DNA from: Siphonodentalium dalli
Taxonomy: Eukaryota; Mollusca; Scaphopoda; Gadilida; Siphonodentaliidae
Direction of reading: 5' to 3'
Assembly: GCA_032622095.1 (NCBI GenBank)
Contig: CP136063.1
Span: 151,149,379-151,213,378 of the forward strand
DNA length: 64,000 bases
This document shows, piece by piece, positions 35,201 through 47,424 of the stretch; position 1 is the stretch's first letter, and each line of letters starts with the position of its first letter. The position numbers and the translations under genes are program-made. Below the pieces are notes generated by a model that had not been told where the DNA came from, did no database searches, and saw nothing but the letters and a program-made list of their open reading frames with translations.

Positions 35201-35770
35201 GCGAAACATTAACGCCCATCGTAAGAAAGTAAAGGAATGTAGACTTGTTTTCAAATTTCGGTCGCCATTTTGGCCGCCATATTAGATTTGGAAAACAATT
35301 TCTTGCATGAGATGTAATGTAATTACTTCACCTCAGTATTTCCAACTCAATTGTAAGCATGGGTGGAGTTGTCTCGACAATAATGCCCAATGATGTGAAT
35401 ATGAGGGAATTTCGGTGATTTTTCAAAATCTGTCCGCCATTGTGGGCGCCATTTTGGATTTGGTGGACTTTTATTTGGATATTGTACAAGGAAAGTTCTT
35501 AGCCTAAGTGTTCCCAACTCACAATAGTAAGCAGGTGTGGAGTTTTCATGACAATAATGTTCACTGATGTTAAAATCGGTGATTTTTGGCGATTTTTTAT
35601 TTCTGGTGGCCATTTTGGCCGCCATCTTGGATTTGGGTAAATATTCCTCAACTTAGGTATTTGAAAGAGGAATCCTAGCTTGAGTATCTCATGCACATAC
35701 ATATGCATGGGTGTTGTTATAATAGCAATAACATTCATTGATTCGAAACATTACATCGCTTTATTAACGT
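35201..35770. repeat. Three diverged tandem units of about 175 bp
   Basis: Each unit has 'cgccattttggccgccat(a/c)tt(a/g)gatttgg' followed by 'tgggtggagttgtc...acaataatg'. Its 'GCCGCCATCTTGGATTT' core is also the core of the large satellite array, which suggests a distant relationship. Confidence 0.6.
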
Positions 35771-36101
35771 AGATTCGGCTTTGACCTATGATACCGGCAT
35801 TTGGGAAAACGTGATATCGGACAAAAATATCCTGCAATGAATGTATATTATGGACCCCATGTGGTTGCCAATGACTCCTCTATATGATAAATGTATAACA
35901 TGGCGCAAAGATGCCAACATTTTCCCACAGAGACGAACGAAAGGTGGTAACATGTCAGAAAAATAGCATATAAAAATAAATCGATCTAATGCATCTATGT
36001 ATCTCTGTCATCGAAGGTCTGATATCAATGACCTTTGCTATTTTATGAACCACAATGGGATGCAAGATAATTATCCAGTTTCTATCCAGTCATGTTCCGG
36101 C

Positions 36102-37467
36102 TAGTCCAAGTCTTCTTGTACTAAAACCAGCTAAGATATTGGGATGGCGATGCTGGCGTTTAGTCCAAGCCCGCTTGCATACCAATCCTACCACACGACT
36201 TACGCCCACGATCTGTGGCGGGAATCTGTGGTGTATTTTACTCGATTTACCTAGCAAATTAATACATGATGCTATATACATCGGAAAGGCTTACATCTTA
36301 TGGTCACAATGGTGTATAATAATCTAACTTTAATGTTAAATTACACATAGAATATTCCGGTTGATTGCCATAAACATCGATTTGTTTCTCTGTTTGTTTA
36401 CGTTTTAACCGAAAGCCGAAGTGGTCCGAATAAGTTCGGCATAATCCGCTGTTTGTTCTGGGAATTCTACTTTCCGTTTCTATATATAGCGCGGGTTTTC
36501 CGAACAAAAATGGCGAAAACCGATCGCCCGAAAGTCCAGTTTTCTATGTGCTTTCAGAACAATTCCCGCACTAAAAACTTAATGACATAATGGAGGATCA
36601 GAACGGTAGTTTTGTTGACAATTTTCGCAAGCAACTTGTCAAAATTGGAGCAAATTAGAACTCTTGTGTCTGACTTTCCATCCGTGTGATTTTCATCCAT
36701 GTGCATTTTGACTTTTGTGTTGATAAAATAATCGGAGAACCGAATCACACAGTTTCGAAATATAGTTCTTCCGTTTTAGTGGGACTTTTCAAACTTAAGG
36801 TTAAAAATTTATACAAATTTTGTTTGATTTTTTGTGTGCTTAACAAGAGCAGTATATTGCTCTGTTCGCTTAGTATATATCTTAATTTCGCCGAAGTCCA
36901 CCAAATGTGGGAAATGTAGCACCATATTATTTATTCTAATACTCGTTGTGTTTACACTGTTTTAAACTTTGAGAGGGTTGTAATTCCCCGTAATTTATTT
37001 AATGTATTACATTTATATCTTCAATGTTTAATTAATCTATTTATTATTTTATTTATTGACACACATAATTACGATTACAATGGAGAATTCTTCGTAATTT
37101 GCGTTGTTGTCCAAAATCTACGGAATATTTTCAACGGAAAATGCCGAACACAGTTCGCGAGGTCAACCGAGTTCGCATACTTTTAAAAAATTGTAAACAT
37201 TGAGGTAAATGTCTCTTTTCGCATTAAATTACCGTTTTAAATTCACAACTGATGTGTGTTTCAGATAAAATAGCATGTCTTCTGCGGAAAATATCCGTTT
37301 ATTGTCGCAATTGTGATATTTTATTTCATATAATTGTGGTTTTATTTTGAGCGGGTCACTAACGCTTAAGCCGTGTCATAAGCGAGCATATAGGGCGGTC
37401 TTTGACTAAACGCCAGCATCGCCATCCCAATATCTTAGCTGGTTTTAGTACAAGAAGACTTGGACTA
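36102..37467. mobile_element. TIR element of about 1.37 kb
   Basis: Inverted repeats of about 70 bp bound the element. TAGTCCAAGTCTTCTTGTAC...GGCGATGCTGGCGTTTAGTC at 36102-36164 is matched almost perfectly in reverse at 37405-37467. The interior is AT-rich without a transposase. The outermost bases and target duplication are unclear ('ttccggc' lies outside both ends, in opposite senses), so limits may be off by 10 bp. It lies just upstream of the TM6SF start. Confidence 0.7.
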
Positions 37468-37925
37468 TGTTCCGGCATGTTAAAAGTGTTGAATGGATTC
37501 GCATTTCCATGTATGTACATGTATATAGCAAATTCTGACCTCTGTATTTCAGTCATTACAGGCTGGATTTAGACATTTTTTTAATTGATCCATCTTACCA
37601 AATTAAAACACTCCCAGAAAAACCACCTCAAAACAAGATATCATGTGGTCCACTTGTTATATTGGGAATTAATGGTTACAATGAAATGATATATAAATCC
37701 TCGTTCAAGCAGTTTCAATTAGTTTTTGCCATTAAGTATATATCCATTAAGATCTCTAGACTATAGCATCAGAAGTTTAATTACTATATTGTTATACATG
37801 TATCACAAAAGTCATGCTAAATGGTGCTCCATTTGGCAATGGATATTCTTACACATCAGTGAGCACTGACTTAAGTGTGAATGACAGTGGATCTTTTTTT
37901 TTATTAGATAGAACAGATGCACAAG

Positions 37926-38127
37926 ATGGCGGTTTCTCAAACAGGAGTGGTTTTGTTGTTGTCTACGCTTGTTCTACCCATAAGTATCATTCTGCAAAAA
38001 CTATCATGGAGCACTGAACCTGTTCAAGTGTTCGCTGCAGGAATAGTGTGCTTGGGAATGATGATTTTCATACCACATCTTTATATAAAGAGGTCTCAGC
38101 ACCATGTACATGATCCTGTTTTTTTTG
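37926..38127 (+). CDS. TM6SF: TM6SF-family gene, exon 1 (coding part)
   Basis: TM6SF1/2 are ER/Golgi or lysosomal multi-pass proteins with two EXPERA domains. TM6SF2 affects lipoprotein lipidation, while TM6SF1 is less understood. The start ATG at 37926 has a strong context (AAGATGGCG); an ATG at 37917 is an alternative, with an in-frame stop just before it. The 67 residues give TM1 (GVVLLLSTLVLPISIIL) and TM2 (VFAAGIVCLGMMIFIPHLYI), ending at DPVFF, the family's conserved DPLFY position. Donor GTAAGT lies at 38128, phase 1. The assignment is from remembered family motifs and strengthened by exons 2 and 3. Whether it is TM6SF1- or TM6SF2-like cannot be decided here. Confidence 0.85.
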
Positions 38128-38399
38128 GTAAGTTATACTCAAATCTTACTAAAGCTTACTGGGTACAGATTCATTTTGACATTGTATTTTGTTGCACTGA
38201 AGGAAAATGAGAAGGGGGCCACAACATTCAAGAGATCCTTTTTCCCAATGAAATTAAAAGCATTTTTATAGGCATCTTTTGAGCCCAAGAGGGACTGGAT
38301 TCCCTGCTTGGTCTTCTCTGCTGCCTATGGCTGGATCCTTTGACATGTTACTGTGATCTTACAACTCCATCGTAACACTAATAAAACCATTACCAAGTA

Positions 38400-38562
38400 C
38401 TGTAATGTCCTAAATAATCGATTCCTTAACCACAGCAGAATTATGGGTAACTTTTCAGGATTTAGTCGGACAATTGGCAACAAGCCATATTTCTGACTAA
38501 ATCCTGAAAAGTTACCCATAATTCTGCTGTGGTTAAGAAGTCGATTATTTAGGGCATTACTG
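38400..38562. mobile_element. Palindromic MITE, copy 1 (TA target)
   Basis: The 163-bp foldback has arms of about 70 bp (CCTAAATAATCGATTCCTTAACCACAGCAGAA.. and reverse complement) and TA on both sides. It is matched by the copy at 60619-60780. TA duplication and CAGTAATGCCC-type ends suggest mobilisation by a Tc1/mariner-class transposase. It sits in TM6SF intron 1. Confidence 0.88.
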
Positions 38563-38569
38563 TAGGTTG

Positions 38570-38880
38570 ATTTTATACATAGTATTTTATATCTATATAT
38601 ATGAAAGTGTAGGATCTCTCTGTCCATCAGTCTGTCTGTTTGCAATTTTTTCTCCCAGACCCCTGGACCGATTTCAAACAAATTTGGTGTGGTGACTTAA
38701 GATACCCTGGCGAATGTTATACTGACGTTAGTTTTTTCCAAATATTTATTTAAAAACCAATTTGTGTTAAATTGAGCTAGGAGTTCAATCTAAAATAAAA
38801 TTCAATATATTGTTTTTTAATCAAAATGTTTTAAAAGGTCAAAATATGCGTTAGGCCCCAGCTGTTGGCCCCTGAGTAGA
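38570..38880 (+). repeat. Dispersed repeat in intron 1
   Basis: 'ctgtccatcagtctgtctg', 'accgatttcaaacaaatttggtgtggtgac' and 'aattgagctaggagttcaatctaaaat' recur at 24070-24260, at 47110-47250, and inverted at 48230-48480. Confidence 0.65.
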
Positions 38881-38887
38881 TATCCTT

Positions 38888-39195
38888 TTTGTCCCCCGAC
38901 GTTCTGAAAGAAAATGGGGATTATAGAAACGGACTCTGTTCGTTCGTTCGTCCGTCCGTCCGTTCGTCCGTCGCAACTTTGAATACCTTCATGGTGTAAT
39001 TATCTCCTCCTACAGATTTCATCCCAGAGATATGAAACTTAAGAATATTATTGCCCATATATTGAAGATGTGCAACATGTATATAGATGACTAAAAAATA
39101 ATTTTTTGATAGATTTATTAACCATTTTCAACATTTTTTTTTATTTCTTTCGACTTGCCATGTTGTCGGGGACACTATGGTCGGCTGACCTTTTA
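38888..39195 (+). repeat. CCCCCGA-ended repeat with CGTC/CGTT run
   Basis: It begins TTTTGTCCCCCGACGTTCTG, has a (CGTT/CGTC)n run at 38940-38972, and ends at 'gttgtcggggacactatgg'. It is the reverse complement of the 13490-13990 family. Confidence 0.7.
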
Positions 39196-39610
39196 TTCTG
39201 CTAATAAGATGCCATAATATGACATTTATCATGTTCTTTTAATCACTAAGGCCGTACAAATATTCTGAAAGGTGAATTTGATAATGAGGATACGATATCA
39301 AAAGGTATCAGTGATTGTTACCTGATAATGTCACTGTTTGGATGTTAAATTAGTCACCACTATATTTGTACGGCGTATTGATTAAAAATATGTTATGCCA
39401 AAATGGGGCCGGAACGAAGTCTACCATTTGTAGAACACTCATTCAGGTGACTTGTATTGGTTGTCTGGCCTGAGGGATATAGATGTTGACCCCTCCCCCT
39501 TGTGTGTCACACATTGACTCAGAAATCGTGACACTCGCATTGCTCGCGTCACCGTCTGTAAGAGCCTTAACACGTGAAATTATCCTCTCTTCAAGTTGAG
39601 CTACAGTGTC
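39196..39610. other. No gene recognised in intron 1
   Basis: 'acggcgtattgattaaaaatatg' near 39372 partly mirrors 'ttaatcactaaggccgtac' near 39240, a possible small inverted repeat. No ORF is supported. Confidence 0.4.
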
Positions 39611-40070
39611 ATTTACACTTTCATTTCTCAAATTTGTTAAAAAATATGGCTGTTAGCAGCCATTTGTGTTTTAAAATTTGAATCCATTGGCACGCCCTGC
39701 AGCCCGCACTAATTGGAGACTTGGTTTGAAAATTAACAGGCATGTTTAGGATCATCTCTGGATGGAACCTATCATATTTGAAAAAAATTTGATGAAAAGC
39801 ATGGCCTCCAGCAGCCATCTTGGATTTTATATTTGCATGACTAAATTCTTTGGCACATGCTACAGACCACATCCTTATCCGATCATCACCAAATCTCATA
39901 TGGATCTTCAATGTGACATCAAGATGGGAGCCATCAAATTTTGAAAAACATGACCGCCTAAATATGAATCAATCCTCTGGCACACCCTACAGGGCACCTC
40001 TCTTATCCGATCATCTCTAAACAACATATGGATCTTTGGGGTGACCTCTAGATGGGATCCATCAATTTTT
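39611..40070 (+). repeat. 3' terminus of a satellite element and divergent units
   Basis: 'aagttgagctacagtgtcatttacactttcatt' (ending 39625) is a family 3' end. Third-type units (CTAGATGGGA, CAGCAGCCATCTTGGATTTTA) follow. Confidence 0.65.
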
Positions 40071-40908
40071 AGCTCAACTTTGTAAAGTTTGAGCTATTGC
40101 CATGGCTTGCTATCCGCCTCCGTGTGTGTGTGAGGGTGCGTGTGTGTGTGTGATTCATCAACAATTTTCTTTAGCATGGGCTACAGGTCATACCTTTGGT
40201 CGGTTCATTATAAAATTTGTCATAGCTGTTGACATTGACATGTAGATGGAAACGAGTCATTTTGGGGTCATTCGGAAAAAAAAACATGGCCGCCAGCAGC
40301 CATCAAGGATTTACAAATTCAATCCATTAGCACGGGCTAATTTGTCAATTATGTTAATATTGACATGTAGATGGGAATGAGTCATTTTGGGGTCTTTCAA
40401 CCAAAAAACATGCCCACCAGCAGCCATCTTGGATTTTACTCTTTGCATGACAAAATCCTTTGGCACGGGTTACAGGTTGTACCTTTGGTCAGATCATCAT
40501 TATATTTGTCATGGCTGTTAACATTGACATGCAGATGGGAACGAGTCATTTTGGGTTCAATCGGCCATAAAACATGGCCACTGGCAGCCATTTTCGATTT
40601 TACTCATTGCATGACTAAATCCTTTGGCACACCCTACAGTCTACTTGTCTCAGCTGATCATCACCAAACTTCATATTAATCTTGATATTGATCTACTAGA
40701 TGGAAGCTATAAAATTTTCTGAATTTCATTTGAAAACATAGCCGCCAGCAGCCATCTTGGAATTTACTTTATATATATCTCTTCATGTTGATAGTCTAGT
40801 ATTACTTAGACATTTTAACTTTCCGCATTCCTAATCGCTCCATTGACTGGTAACACATGAAATTATTACCTTTCCAAGTTGAGCTACAGTGTCATTGACA
40901 CTTTCATT
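40071..40908 (+). mobile_element. Hairpin-headed satellite element, about 4 units
   Basis: The head AGCTCAACTTTGTAAAGTTTGAGC lies after CAATTTTT. Mixed first- and third-type units follow. The tail AAGTTGAGCT, AGTGTCATTGACACT and TTCATT ends at 40908. It is in TM6SF intron 1. Confidence 0.75.
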
Positions 40909-41346
40909 TCCAAAATTTGTTAAAAATCATGGCAACCAGCAGCCATCTTGGATTTCAAATTTGAATTCATCTGCAAACCTGCAGCCCGTGTTTAATGGAT
41001 AATTGTTTTGAAAATTTACAGGCATGTTTAGGATCACCTCTAGTTGGGAGCTATTGCATTTGGACAATTTTCGATGAAAAACATGGCTGTTGTCACACTC
41101 TATAGACCACATCCTTCATCTGATCATCACCAAACCTCGTATGGATCTTTGGAGTGACCTCTAGATGGGAAGCATCAAATCTTTACGAATTTTGTTGAAA
41201 AGCATGGCCACCAGCGGCAATCTTGGATTTACTCTTTGTATGACTAAATCCTTCGTCACACCTTACAGGCCAACTCCCTCATCCGATCATCATGAAACTG
41301 CATATGGATCTTCGGGGTGACCTCTAGACTGGAGCTATCAATTTTT

Positions 41347-42255
41347 CGCTCAACTTTACTTTGTAAAGTTTGAGCTATTGCCATGGGTTGGTATCTGTTG
41401 TCCGTACATGTGTGCTTGGAGAGGGCTGTCAACAATTCCCATTAGCACGGGCTACAGGTTCTACCTTTGGTTAGATCATTATGAAATTTGTCATGACATT
41501 TAGGTGGGAACGAGTCATTTTGGGGTCATTAGGCAAAAAAGCTTGGCCACTGGTGGCCATCTTGGATTTCAAAATTCAATCCATTAGCACGGGCTACAGG
41601 CCCGAGTGTTTGTCTGATCATCATGAAATTGACGTGGATGTTAATATTGACATGTAGATGGGAACGAGTCATTTTGGGGTCATTTGGCCATAAAACATAT
41701 TTGCCAGCAGCCATCTTGGATTTTAGTCTTTGCATGACTAAATCCTTGGGCTGAACCCTCAAACCACATCCCTTATCACCAAACTTCATATGGATCATCG
41801 GGATGACCTCTAGATGGGAGCCATCAAAGTTTTCCGAATTTTGTTGAGAAATGTGGTGGCCAGTGGTCATCTTGGATTTTACTATTTGTATGACTAAATC
41901 CGACAGTACACCCTACAGACGACACCCTACTGGTCTGATCGTCACTAAACTTCACATGGATCTTCGGGATGACCACAAGATGGTAGTAATCTTATTTTTC
42001 CCGTTAAAAAAACATGCCACCGGCAGCCGTTTTGGATTTTACTCTTTGCATGACTAAATCATTGAGCACAGCCTATCATCACCAAACTTCACATTGATCT
42101 TGATATTGATCTACTAGATGGGAGCTATCAAATGTTTTTTAGTTTTATTGGAAAACATGATCGCCAGTGGCCATATTTGATTTAACTTTAGATATATCTC
42201 TTCATGTTAATATCTAGTATTAGACATTTCAACTTTCTGCGTTCCTAATTGCTCC
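41347..42255 (+). mobile_element. Hairpin-headed satellite element, tail incomplete
   Basis: The head (CGCTCAACTTTACTTTGTAA) follows ATTTTT. About five units mix recent and old types. The tail sequence stops at 'attgctccattgactgtatt' before the subterminal repeat. The preceding 40909-41346 holds older third-type units. Confidence 0.7.
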
Positions 42256-42900
42256 ATTGACTGTATTGGGCTATTTAGATGGCGATGCGGGCATCATGAG
42301 CAATGAGACTTCAGTGTCGACTCTCAATTATGACAAACATATTATCATAGGTATTCACACAGTATCGAGATTGACGCGACCAATGTGTCAATCGCAATGA
42401 TAGGATTTGTTCTAATTGACGATGCGATCAGTGCATTTACTCAAGTGTTTTCAGTTTTTTCAATGACGGAGATATACGAAGTCACCGGATGTGGAATCCA
42501 TCAACTTTGCCAAGTTCATTCATTGCAAACAGAATGGCTACTTCATATTCAACATAGCATAGTGGAAATATAAAGTATGAAATATTATATAACAAGACTC
42601 TGCATCATACAAAACACACACAGAATGCATGGAATATGGATGGACATTGCATTCAAAATAATATGTCAGTGCCATCGACTTGATGTGTGTTGGACTAATG
42701 AGCCTACAGTCCCTTGTGGAAAAGGACCACACATGTATTTACTCTATGTGATGACCTGCTGCCACGTTGCCATTTGAAGACACAAAAGAAATGAGAAGAT
42801 CAACCCCTTATGCAGGATGACAGAATTTCCAGAAGAATATTTTGCTGGTGCAGAAATCGCAACGCTCGCATCACTCACGTCACTGTCTGTAACGGCCTTA
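42256..42900. other. No gene recognised
   Basis: Mixed-composition sequence with ORFs of 60-66 codons on both strands, none with recognisable content. Confidence 0.45.
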
Positions 42901-43580
42901 ACACATGAAATTGTCCGCTCTCCAAGTTGAGCTACAGTGTCATTGACAGTTTCATTTCTGAAATTTGTTAAAAAATATGGCTGCCGGCAGCCATCTGTGA
43001 TTTAAAATTTGATTCCATTGGCATGCCCTTGCAGTCCGCATTTATTGGAGACTTGTTCTGAAAATTAACAGCCATGTTTGGATCACCTCTAGATGGGAGC
43101 TATCGTATTTTCGTATTCCTCATCTGATCAGCACCAAACTTCATATGGATCTTCATGGTTACCTGAAGATGGGGCCATCTTGGATGTTACTCTTCGCATG
43201 ACTTAGTCCTTTGACACACCCTACAGACCACATCTCTCATCTGATCATCACCAAACATCATTTGGATCTTCAGGTGACCTCTAAATGGGAACGATCAAAT
43301 CTTTACAAATCATTGAAGAGCGTGGCTGCAAGTGGCGATCTTGAATTTTACTCTTTGTATTACTAAATCCTTCAGCTCACCCTACAGGCCACATCCCTCA
43401 TCCGGTGATCACCAAACTTCATATGGCTCTTCAGGATGACCTCTAGATAGGAGCCAATAATATATACATTTGTGTATTTTTGAAAAGATTTTATCTATAC
43501 CATTTTCATGAAACTGCCTCTTCTGAAAAACTGCAGCCATTTTGGACATATCTTATCTAGACTAGTGACAACACGGCCAC
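42901..43580 (+). repeat. Old satellite-element remnants
   Basis: A 3' terminus ends at 42955 (AAGTTGAGCT, 'agtgtcattgacagtttcatt'). Four third-type units with eroded spacing follow. Confidence 0.6.
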
Positions 43581-43586
43581 AATTTT

Positions 43587-44310
43587 AGCTGAACTTTACT
43601 TTGTAAAGTTTGAGCTATTGCCATGGGTTGGCGTCCGTGCTTCTGTCCATCAACAATTTCCTTTGGCTCACCCTACACAGGCCACATCCCTATCATCACC
43701 AAACTTCATATGGATCTTTAGGGTAACCTCTATTTTTCCGAAATTTTTAAAAACACATGGATGCCAGCAGCCATTTTGGATTTCAAATTTTAATCCATCA
43801 GCACACCCTGCAGCTTTCAATTATTGGAGAGATGTTTTGAAAATGTACAGGCATTGGATTTTACTCTTTGCACGACAAAATCCTTCGACACAACCTACAG
43901 GCCACATCACTCATTCAATCATCACCAATCTTCATAAAGATCTCCAGGGTGACCTCTAGATGGGAGCCAACAAAATTATCTAAATTTCGTTAAAAACATG
44001 GTCACCAGCGGCCATTTTGATTTTTAGTCTTTTCATGACTACAAGCCTTTGGCACACCCTACATGCCCTGTCCCTCATCTCTCATCTAAACTTCATATGG
44101 TTCTTTGGTATGACCTCTAGATGGAAGCTGTCCAATTCTTCTGAAATTTGTGAAAAACATGGGTGCCATCTTGGATTTCACATTTTAATCCATCGGCACA
44201 CCTTGCAGCCCACATGTAGTGGACAAATGTTTGAAATGAAATTAATTTCATTTACACAATACAATCCATTTACTGAAAAGTTGAGCTACAGTGTCATTGA
44301 CACTTTGATT
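43587..44310 (+). mobile_element. Hairpin-headed satellite element, about 4 third-type units
   Basis: The head AGCTGAACTTTACTTTGTAA lies after AATTTT. The units are all of the third type, and the tail AAAGTTGAGCT, AGTGTCATTGACACT ends in TTGATT at 44310. This shows that the old unit type also moves with the same termini. Confidence 0.7.
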
Positions 44311-45131
44311 TTCATGTTAACATTGCTTGGGGATGAAAATGAATGGGGTGAAGTTAAGTACTGGGGGGAGGGTGGGTTAAATGATACCCTATCAGTATCA
44401 TCTCCCAAACTATTATATTTGTGTCTTAATTGCTGTTGTGTGATGTTTTGACCTCTGGTGCCATCATCAATGAGAACATCCAATTTCAGAAGAAAAAAAA
44501 GGAAACTGAGTATGGCTAAACTAGGAAGCCCATGCACCCATCATAGTTTCACCTTTATTCACAACTTTGTTTTCTTTTGTAGTTGTTCTCCAGATAAGGT
44601 TGGCATGAGCCACTATATTAGAATGTATGTACTGGCTCAGTGTGTTTTCTGAGCTTCATATATGTGTGAACAAATTATCATTTCTCCTCCTAATCTACAT
44701 ATAGACTACAATGATGGTATCCACTACCTAACCACATCGGCTATGGAGACATTCTTAAAAAAGGTAGCCCTTTCACAAAGAGATGAGCTGTGTATCAGCT
44801 TGAACTTGGGTTTGAAGTGTGACACAGAACCTCGGAAATTGGATTCTTCTTTTTTTTAATACTGGCATATATATCCAAAAATGGTGGAGGCACTGGCTCA
44901 GTAGGATGTGTTCATTGCTCAGTATATGAGTGAAAAAGTTATCATTTCCTATCAAAATGGCTATGTCATATTTTCTGAATTCTGAAATAAACCTTTCTGA
45001 TCAAGATTTACCCATTTCAAATGTTGAAACTTCTCTATTGCTACTAGTGATTATTGCTTGTTCAGAGAAATTGGTTAGATAATACCTGTATTAAAAACTA
45101 TGTTAATTGGTCAATTATATTCTGTTTCCAG
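44311..45131. other. No repeat or exon recognised in distal intron 1
   Basis: Relatively unique sequence. The ORFs at 44458-44859 have no recognisable domain. The intron ends in a pyrimidine-rich 'attctgtttccag' acceptor. Confidence 0.5.
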
Positions 45132-45333
45132 TAATAGGTATCTACACATTCAGTTCAATTGCGGATATTCTCATATTCCTTGAGAACACAAACCTGATAA
45201 ATGAGTTCATTGGCTTCTATATCAAAGAAGGAGAGCCATATCTTCGATCATCACATGGTACGATGATATGTCTGTGGGATGGTACAGCTCATCTTGCCAT
45301 ATATATCGTCATACTTCTTTCAATGGAAAACAA
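45132..45333 (+). CDS. TM6SF: TM6SF-family gene, exon 2
   Basis: The exon follows acceptor TTTCCAG and ends before GTGAGT (45334). The first codon is split with exon 1 (G|TA, Val), the last with exon 3 (AA|C, Asn). It encodes TM3 (IGIYTFSSIADILIFLE), the family-diagnostic loop IKEGEPYLRSSHGTMICLWD followed by GTAH, and TM4 (LAIYIVILLSM). The EGEPYL...G.MIC.WDG.AH segment belongs to the first EXPERA domain of TM6SF proteins. Spacing from DPVFF to EGEPYL matches what I remember of vertebrate members without gaps. This is the best-supported exon. It is flanked by two very long, repeat-filled introns. Confidence 0.92.
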
Positions 45334-45936
45334 GTGAGTTGTGTTTTATCCTTATGTTTTGTAAGACATTCACACATTGGTTATCCTTGTACTAACCCTA
45401 AGACTTTCTTCACAAGGTAAGTGATTACTGTTGCACAGCTCTCTCCGGCTTTGTTATTTTGTGTATGTACACAGTAATTTTTTGAGCAACAATAATCATG
45501 TATTAGTTTATATAGTCTAGGAGATATTGGTCAACCCTTGCAGTCACCCCCCCCCCCCCCCCCCCACACAGTACTCAATTTCACCCAACTAATTTTCTTC
45601 CTTAAAGTTCTCCTCTAATTTTTATACGCCCGTTTGAAAAAAAATGTTGTATTATGTAAATGGGTTGTCCGTCCCGTCCGTCCATTCGTCCGCCCGTCGT
45701 TCGTCCGATTTTGGTTTCCAGATGATAACTTTAGATTGAATCAAGTGAACTGAACCAAATTTGGTATATTAGTTTACCACCCCAAAATACAAATCAAGTT
45801 CGAATATGGGTTTCGTCCGCATGATTTTGACTGAGTTATGCCCCTTTTTAGACTTAGATTTTACCTGATATGTGGTTTCCAGATGATAACTTTAGATTGA
45901 GTCGAGTGAACTGAACCAAATTTGGTATACAGATCA
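45334..45936 (+). repeat. Proximal intron 2: poly-C tract and dispersed repeat
   Basis: A run of about 18 C lies at 45548-45566. At 45627 a hairpin-like start 'tatacgcccgtttg' precedes a (GTCC)n stretch and two copies of 'ccagatgataactttagattgantcnagtgaactgaaccaaatttggtata'. The head plus GTCC run plus repeated units repeats the plan of other families in the window. Confidence 0.6.
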
Positions 45937-46127
45937 AGTTCACATACCGAAAGTGCCATGTAGGAAACTGTCTGCAAACCTGCAAAGGCTTCTATGCAAA
46001 TATCAGAATAAACAGAAGCTTCTGATTATGGGTGATTTCAATGTGGATTGGAATGTACATTCTGCTGACAAACATTCTCTAGAAAATTGTCTTGTTACCA
46101 AAGGATTTCATCAGATTTTATCGACCC
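45937..46127 (+). pseudogene. Second EEP endonuclease fragment
   Basis: A 62-codon open stretch holds LCKYQNKQKLLIMGDFNVDW, the central GDFN motif of an exonuclease-endonuclease-phosphatase domain. It is followed by HSLENCLVTKGFHQIL. It ends in a stop exactly where the inverted duplication starts (46125). It could belong to a LINE or to a Helentron-type polyprotein. The plus orientation is opposite to the LINE reverse transcriptase pieces found further along in this intron, so it is probably from a different element or was inverted. Confidence 0.6.
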
Positions 46128-47424
46128 AATGAAGCAAACACACTCCCAAGTTCGTAAAATTCCTTTGTACATCTTGGAATTTTACAACTGATACCTCAAG
46201 ATTTCCTAACAAAGTTCCAACCTGACATGCCCCCCCCCCCTTTTAATCGTGGCCCACAATCAAACAAATTTTGATCCCAACTCTCCATAGGTCATATAGA
46301 CCAAATGTGACTGGTTGAACCCATTTTAACAAATCTGTAATCCAGTCCCAAATAAAACAAAGACCCTCCATGCTACATATATATATAAGCTAAATAGGCC
46401 TGGTGGGTCTCAAGGAGGAGCCATTTTAAGAATTACTATAGGGTCACACCCCTATTTGCCATGGTGACCCCATTTGAACAAATATGAATACCAGTCACCC
46501 AAGGACTCTCCATACCAAATATATGCTAAATATGCCAAATGGTTCTTGAGACGATGTTTTAAGAATAATGTTATGTTATAATAAGAATTATGTCCATGGC
46601 TCTGCCCATATTTGACCCAGTGATCCAATTCTGAATCAAATCTGAATCCGAGTAACCCATACCAATAAAAAGCTGAATTGGCCTGATGGTTCTTGATATG
46701 AAGACGTTTTAAGAATTACAATGGATGGACAAGTTATGTCCCTGGCTCCCTATGGGAGGCTCGCATATATAAGAGAATGCACTGTTACATGATATTTAAT
46801 GCTGCAGCAGGGGAGCTCCCTTCATGAAAGGGTTTATAAATAATGGCCTAACTGTCAGATTCACACTAAGGCTTTGGAATTAGTTTGTTATCATAAGCCA
46901 CAGGTCATTTATATACAACTCTCTACCAGGCAGATAGCTCTAGGACATCAATCAACAAAGCTGTCAATCCAAGCAGATTTTGTTAATACTGCCATCTCAT
47001 TAATCACCTTAGCCAGCACAATGTGACTTTTATATGGTGTTAAGTAAACATTCTGTCTTCTCAGGAACCCTCCTCATATCTCATTTAAATCTAACTATCA
47101 CTGTTTGCATGTTCTGGATTTTAGACTGATTTAAATCAAATTTGGTGTGGTCAACCTGATGGTGGTTAAAATGGTATTAGTTGTTTTTGTTTTTTTTAAA
47201 GTATTTTGTTTGTTTTTGTTTGTTTAATTGAGCAAGGTGTTCAATCTAAAAAAAAAAAAAAAATTGTTTAAGAGTTATGTCCCTGGCCCAGTGACCCCAT
47301 TTGAACAAATCTGAAACCGAGTCACCCAAGGACCCTCCATATAAAATATAAGCTAAATAGGCCCAATAGTTCTTGAGAAGAAATTTTAAGAATTACTATA
47401 GAGGGATAGAGTTATGGCCCTGGA

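Noticed and set aside
43618-44451. Plus ORFs of 113 and 144 codons in TM6SF intron 1
   Set aside because: They cover old satellite units and the 3' terminus of a hairpin-headed element.
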